Shown here in pieces: positions 7,375-10,467 of a stretch of DNA of 10,467 nt (position 1 is its first letter; the number at the start of each line of letters is the position of its first letter). The notes under the pieces were generated by a model. The model saw only the letters and a program-made list of their open reading frames with translations. It was not told the DNA's origin and ran no database searches. A program made the position numbers and the translations under genes. The DNA comes from Acidobacteriota bacterium (lineage in GTDB: Bacteria; Acidobacteriota; Terriglobia; Acidiferrales; UBA7541), in assembly GCA_003161495.1 (NCBI GenBank), contig PMOP01000105.1, positions 1 to 10,467 on the forward strand, in the 5' to 3' direction.

Positions 7375-7620
7375 TTAGTTGGAGGCGCTCTCCGCGGACT
7401 CCTTTTCAGAGGATTCTCCTGCCGACCCGGAAGACTTGGCCTTAATTTCGAGCCCATTCTTGTTCATGTCGAATCGCTGCTTCCGGTCCAGTCCTTTGAC
7501 AAATTCACGCGTCGCCTTGGCGACTCCTCCCGGCAGGCTCGACGCATCCACTTTCACCGTCGATTCCACCGCTTCATCCTTACGATCTTGAAAACTAAAG
7601 CGCACCTCGAAAGATTTCAT
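7375..7620 (-). CDS. Small protein of unknown function, 81 residues
   Basis: I do not recognise this protein. It has no signal peptide or membrane segment, so it is probably cytosolic. The first 60 residues look like a small folded domain: a strand-like MKSFEVRFSF, a charged QDRKDEAVE, a second strand STVKVDASSL, and a likely helix VAKATREFVKGL. The tail (about 61-81) is low-complexity and rich in Ser, Glu, Ala and Lys. The start is well supported by AGGGAGGT (7628-7635) seven bases upstream. It lies 34 bases after the lipoprotein gene on the same strand, so the two are probably co-transcribed, and it converges on the propeller gene across the palindromic element. The antisense frame at this locus lacks such a ribosome binding site. 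Confidence 0.7.
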   Translation of the reverse strand: MKSFEVRFSFQDRKDEAVESTVKVDASSLPGGVAKATREFVKGLDRKQRFDMNKNGLEIKAKSSGSAGESSEKESAESASN

Positions 7621-7654
7621 GTACCGTACCTCCCTATTTTGAAGTTGAACAAAA

Positions 7655-7996
7655 TCAGCTCGCGCCTTGCAAATGTTCTCTGAGTCCTACTCCGGCCGGA
7701 ATTTCCAGGGCCTGACGCCGGCGACGCCTTCGGCTGGAAGCTTTCTTTTTGGGCTTTTTCGATTTCATGGCTGCGATCTGGGACTTGAGATCGTCATTCT
7801 CTTTCGATAAAGCATCGCGGGAAGCTGTGACAGTTTCAAGATTGTTTCCCATTTCCCCGTTCTGTTTCTGAAGGTCCGCTACCTGGGCCTTCAATTGTTC
7901 ATTCTCTTGCAGTGTTTTGGTGTCCTTGCAGGCCGTCAACGATAAACTTAGCACTACCGCCACAACAAAGCTCGCCAAAGTGCTTTTGCGCCACAT
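7655..7996 (-). CDS. Coiled-coil lipoprotein with polybasic tail
   Basis: Predicted lipoprotein of 113 residues. The N-terminus MWRKSTLASFVVAVVLSLSLTAC is a lipoprotein signal with lipobox LTAC, acylated on Cys23. The residue after it is Lys, not Asp, so sorting to the outer membrane is expected under the enterobacterial rule, which may not hold here. Residues about 26-77 form an amphipathic coiled coil with leucines and asparagines at heptad-like spacing (LQENEQLKAQVADLQKQN). Residues 78-94 are strongly basic (KSKKPKKK, then six Arg), followed by a short non-basic end. The ATG at 7996 is chosen over the one at 8011 because GGAAGG (8004-8009) lies seven bases before it and overlaps the upstream codons. 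The layout recalls Lpp-type or other envelope spacers, with the basic tail perhaps touching peptidoglycan or acidic polymers. No named family was recognised. Confidence 0.72.
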   Translation of the reverse strand: MWRKSTLASFVVAVVLSLSLTACKDTKTLQENEQLKAQVADLQKQNGEMGNNLETVTASRDALSKENDDLKSQIAAMKSKKPKKKASSRRRRRRQALEIPAGVGLREHLQGAS

Positions 7997-8000
7997 GCGG

Positions 8001-8009
8001 CTTCCTTCC
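8001..8009 (-). promoter_or_regulatory. Ribosome binding site that selects the lipoprotein start
   Basis: GGAAGGAAG on the minus strand lies just before ATG 7996, with the GGAAGG core seven bases away. The alternative ATG at 8011 has no purine-rich box ahead of it and would put acidic and polar residues (MEGSR) before the lipoprotein signal. Confidence 0.6.
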
Positions 8010-8145
8010 ATCGCGAGAATTTGAACTGCAACTGGAGCAACTGGTAGCGGGAGAGGTGGGCAGGCTCCGCCAATGACTCATTCAGCGTACTGGAGATTCC
8101 GCGCGGGCGCAAGCATGATCAGCGCTTTCCACGATTTGAAGGTTT

Positions 8146-9609
8146 TCACAAAACAAAGGAAACGTAGAGGAGTTGGCCGTATCTTTCAATCAACAATACT
8201 ACTGCGTCGCCGGGCATCAACTTTGCCATGCCTTCGCGCAACTCGGCCAGGCTGGTCGCGGTAGTCCCATTCAATCCGTGAATGACGTCGCCGGTTTGGA
8301 GCGGAACTTCTCCAGATCGAACTCCCGATGTCTTGGCTGCGACGATCACCCCGCCGGGAATTCTCAAGTCGGGCAATGAGTGCGCCAAATCAAGATTCAA
8401 TTCAATCCCAACGATGCCCAGACGCGGCACCAGATTTTTTATCGGGTCCACAGAATCGATCAGACTGTCCACTTTATGTGGCCGCTCAGCGAGGGAAACA
8501 TCCAGGTCCAGGCGTTGCGAGCCGCGAAGAACTTCCAGCTTGGCGTGCTCCCCGCTGCCATGCAGATATAGCTTCTGACTAAAAAGAGGAAGGCTTGCGG
8601 TTCGCTCTCCATCTACTCTCACAATAATGTCCTGAATTTTCAGCCCCGCACGATCAGCGGGCCCGCCGGGCACGACATCGGAAACAATCACTCCGTAATC
8701 ACGCGGCAGGTGCAGTCCGGAAGCCAATTCCGGTGTGATGGTCTGAAGGATAGCTCCGATTTCAGGTTCGTGGATGTGACCGTACTTTATAAGCTGCGGA
8801 TAGGCGAATGCCACGACGCCCGCCGGAATCGCGAAGCCCAAACCCTGATTGCCGCCGGAGCTGGACAAGATGAAAGTGTTGATTCCCACCAGTTCGCCGT
8901 CGGCGTCCACGAGCGGGCCGCCGCTGTTGCCCGGATTGATGGGCGTATCTGTTTGCACGTAGACCAGCGGGCTGTCAGGATCCGGTTGCCGGGCGACCGC
9001 GCTTACGACGCCCATGGTCACGCTGTTCCGCAATCCCTCAGGGCTTCCGAATGCAAAAACCAATTCGCCTTGCTTCGGCAAGACGGAATTCCGGAGCGGA
9101 ATTGCGGGCAATTTGTGCGCTTCAATTTTAATCACGGCGAGGTCGAGCTGCCGGGCAACGCCCACAATCCGCGCTTCGAAAGTTTGTTCGCGGTTGGCCT
9201 GAATGGCGTCGGGCGCGCTTGGATCGACGGAAGCTGGAGGCACGATCACTTCGATTCTCTCCGCCCCTTTCAGGACATGCGCATTTGTCACGATGTAGCC
9301 TTCGGGGTCCACAATCACACCGGAGCCAATCATGCGCTGCTTGCCGATCACGACGCTCATCTGCCCCTGCTCCGTGTCCTGGGTTGAGGCGAACCCCGAA
9401 ACAAGGATTTGAACGACGCTTGGGGAAACGCGCTGCACCAGCGCTTCTACGGAATCATTCAGCTGATGCAGGGCATCGGAACTGTGCACGGATTGCGGCG
9501 CTTGGGCCTCGGCACGAGGCGCGAAAAACATGGCTGCGAGGATCAGAAACTTCGCGACGGATGCGCCGCGGCCGGTGTGCCTTTTGCCAACAAGATTGAG
9601 GATATTCAT
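8146..9609 (-). CDS. HtrA/Deg-family periplasmic serine protease with two PDZ domains
   Basis: ATP-independent protease, probably with chaperone activity, that removes misfolded envelope proteins. The protein is 487 residues, the usual size for DegP/DegQ-type enzymes. An N-terminal signal sequence (about 18-37, FLILAAMFFAPRAEAQA) directs export. The trypsin-like domain (about 50-275) carries the full triad: His111 in VTNAHVL, Asp156 in QLDLAVIKI and Ser229 in NPGNSGGPL, so it should be active. PDZ1 (about 300-375) contains YGVIVSDVVPGGPADRAGL; PDZ2 (about 395-487) contains GGVIVAAKTSGV and LQTGDVIHGLNG. The ATG at 9609 is preferred to the in-frame GTG at 9618, because that GTG lies inside the AAAGGTGG box (9615-9622) placed five bases before the ATG. 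It is divergent from the Met/His-rich gene, and 149 bases separate it from the lipoprotein gene downstream. Whether it is DegP-, DegQ- or DegS-like cannot be settled here. Confidence 0.95.
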   Translation of the reverse strand: MNILNLVGKRHTGRGASVAKFLILAAMFFAPRAEAQAPQSVHSSDALHQLNDSVEALVQRVSPSVVQILVSGFASTQDTEQGQMSVVIGKQRMIGSGVIVDPEGYIVTNAHVLKGAERIEVIVPPASVDPSAPDAIQANREQTFEARIVGVARQLDLAVIKIEAHKLPAIPLRNSVLPKQGELVFAFGSPEGLRNSVTMGVVSAVARQPDPDSPLVYVQTDTPINPGNSGGPLVDADGELVGINTFILSSSGGNQGLGFAIPAGVVAFAYPQLIKYGHIHEPEIGAILQTITPELASGLHLPRDYGVIVSDVVPGGPADRAGLKIQDIIVRVDGERTASLPLFSQKLYLHGSGEHAKLEVLRGSQRLDLDVSLAERPHKVDSLIDSVDPIKNLVPRLGIVGIELNLDLAHSLPDLRIPGGVIVAAKTSGVRSGEVPLQTGDVIHGLNGTTATSLAELREGMAKLMPGDAVVLLIERYGQLLYVSFVL

Positions 9610-9614
9610 CGTGT

Positions 9615-9622
9615 CCACCTTT
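9615..9622 (-). promoter_or_regulatory. Ribosome binding site that selects the HtrA start
   Basis: AAAGGTGG on the minus strand lies five bases before ATG 9609. It overlaps the in-frame GTG at 9618, which makes that upstream codon an unlikely start. Confidence 0.6.
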
Positions 9623-9783
9623 AGTTAGACGCTATTCCGACGTTCCTGGATGCGATTATTTCGCCGAATTCCAGTGACCCACGGAAACTGCTGAACCATC
9701 GCTTGAACATCGGGATCGTCGAATGCTGTTATTTCCAGAGGTTAGAATCCAAGCTTGCGGACGAGGAACAAATCTGCCGGAAT

Positions 9784-9814
9784 TTGATATTTTCCCAGCC
9801 TTGGCGCGTAGAAT
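9784..9814 (+). promoter_or_regulatory. Weak candidate promoter for the Met/His-rich gene
   Basis: TTGATA (9784-9789) and TAGAAT (9809-9814) resemble -35 and -10 boxes, but the spacer is 19 bases, longer than ideal. The implied start of transcription near 9821 leaves a leader of about 15 bases that still contains the ribosome binding site (GAGAAGGA, 9821-9828). The rest of the gap between this gene and the protease gene shows no clear operator or small gene. Confidence 0.3.
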
Positions 9815-9835
9815 AGGGTGGAGAAGGAAAGCACC

Positions 9836-10467
9836 ATGAACCCACGAAAGTTTTTTCCATTCGCGCTTATCGCCGCAATATTTCTCGTAATTGCGGGCGC
9901 TGGATCCAGCGTGCGCGCGCGTCAATCCACACATCAGTCGCAACAGCAGAAGACAGGCGACGACGCCGCGCAGAATCAAAACATGCCTGGAATGGACAAC
10001 AGCATGCCCGGCATGGATATGGATCACGACATGCCCGGAATGAAAATGGGCCACGCCGCGGACGAAAAAGATCAGCAAACCGAGCATGGCGCCATGGACG
10101 CCATGAGCCACATGCACCATCACCAGATGAGCCCGCACATGTACATGACCAAGCTGCGCGTCGCCACGCCGCAGGACTGGGCCAAGGCCGACGAGATCGC
10201 CTCCGAATTGCGGGTGTCCATTGAGAAATACAAGGATTACCACGTCGCGCTCGCCGAAGGATTCCGGATCTTCATGCCCAATCTTCCACAGACTGAGTAC
10301 CATTTTACTAGTTATTATAATGGATATTTGGAATCGTTCAGCTTCGATCCCTCTCGCCCGACTTCCCTGCTCTACAAAAAAACAAAAACCGGATACGACC
10401 TGATCGGCGCGATGTACACCATGCCCAAGCGCGTGTCGGAAGAGCAATTGAACGAACGCGTCCCCCT
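9836..10467 (+). CDS. Exported Met/His-rich (MPGM-repeat) protein, probable metal binder, cut by window edge
   Basis: The first 210 residues of a protein that runs past the right edge. An N-terminal signal or anchor (FFPFALIAAIFLVIAGAGSSVRA, about 6-28) sends it out of the cytosol. Residues 50-104 are packed with 14 Met and 8 His, including three MPGM units (50-53, 57-60, 66-69) and SHMHHHQM (91-98). This composition is known from periplasmic and outer-membrane copper-handling proteins such as the Met-rich N-terminus of CopB/PcoB, so Cu(I)/Ag(I) binding is a reasonable inference. Residues about 110-210 form a different, folded region (DWAKADEIASELRVSIEKY, YHVALAEGFRIFMPN, RPTSLLYKKTKTGYDLIGAM) that I cannot place in a named family. 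The start has AAGGA (9824-9828) seven bases upstream. The gene has an AT-rich patch (about 10305-10330) unlike the rest, but the frame stays open. The large opposite-strand frame here is a shadow. Confidence 0.85.
   Translation, partial: MNPRKFFPFALIAAIFLVIAGAGSSVRARQSTHQSQQQKTGDDAAQNQNMPGMDNSMPGMDMDHDMPGMKMGHAADEKDQQTEHGAMDAMSHMHHHQMSPHMYMTKLRVATPQDWAKADEIASELRVSIEKYKDYHVALAEGFRIFMPNLPQTEYHFTSYYNGYLESFSFDPSRPTSLLYKKTKTGYDLIGAMYTMPKRVSEEQLNERVP

Noticed and set aside
8710..9387. 225-residue plus-strand open frame
   Set aside because: Antisense to the HtrA protease domain, which has an intact catalytic triad; no independent support.
9626..9650. GGAAC...TCTAA on the minus strand before the HtrA gene, resembling a sigma-E-type promoter
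   Set aside because: The spacing between the two elements (12 bases) is too short for known extracytoplasmic-function sigma promoters.
10305..10330. AT-rich patch with TATAAT-like sequence inside the MPGM gene
   Set aside because: It is in frame and encodes a continuous stretch (HFTSYYNGYLE) with no break; no -35 box at a suitable distance.
9656..10447. 263-residue minus-strand open frame rich in His and Val
   Set aside because: It is the complement of the Met/His-rich plus-strand gene: Met and His codons (ATG, CAT, CAC) read as CAT, ATG and GTG on the other strand, which explains its odd composition. It has no convincing ribosome binding site.

Overview
The window looks like a chromosomal stretch of an Acidobacteriota-type bacterium. 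The strongest hint is a very large TonB-dependent receptor with an N-terminal carboxypeptidase-regulatory-like domain, a plug of the 'NDLPLNGRNYQNLL' type and Cys-bearing loops, which is the Oar-like class greatly expanded in that phylum. The accessory gene types agree: a regulatory-domain/cytochrome c/beta-propeller fusion, a Met/His-rich envelope protein and a REP-like 'GCCCGCCTTCAGGCGGGC' element. The assignment is inference from protein style, not from a marker gene.

Layout, left to right. (1) Positions 1-1340, minus: the N-terminal 446 residues of a xylulose-5-phosphate/fructose-6-phosphate phosphoketolase, whose C-terminal part lies beyond the left edge. (2) Positions 1341-1777: non-coding, with a small dyad upstream of the phosphoketolase and a strong terminator for the next gene. 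(3) Positions 1778-5371, minus: the 1197-residue TonB-dependent receptor. (4) Positions 5372-5683: a divergent control region with a candidate promoter facing each way. (5) Positions 5684-7273, plus: a secreted three-part protein (regulatory-like domain, one CxxCH haem site, seven-bladed streptogramin-lyase-like propeller). (6) Positions 7290-7363: a 28-bp perfect inverted repeat in the convergent gap. (7) Positions 7375-7996, minus: an 81-residue unknown protein and, upstream of it, a coiled-coil lipoprotein with a polybasic tail. (8) Positions 8146-9609, minus: an HtrA/Deg-type periplasmic serine protease with two PDZ domains. (9) Positions 9836-10467, plus: the first 210 residues of an exported Met/His-rich protein with MPGM repeats, followed by a domain I cannot name; it runs off the right edge.

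Apart from the phosphoketolase (cytosolic carbon metabolism), every gene with a recognisable export signal belongs to the cell envelope: an outer-membrane receptor, a periplasmic redox/propeller protein, a lipoprotein, a quality-control protease and a probable metal-binding protein. The receptor and the propeller protein are divergent and share the same kind of N-terminal beta-sandwich, so they may be co-regulated and possibly work on a common substrate. The protease and the Met/His-rich protein are also divergent and may both respond to envelope or metal stress. No tRNA, rRNA, CRISPR array, transposase or phage gene was seen. The genes least explained by known biology are the cytochrome/propeller fusion and the MPGM protein.
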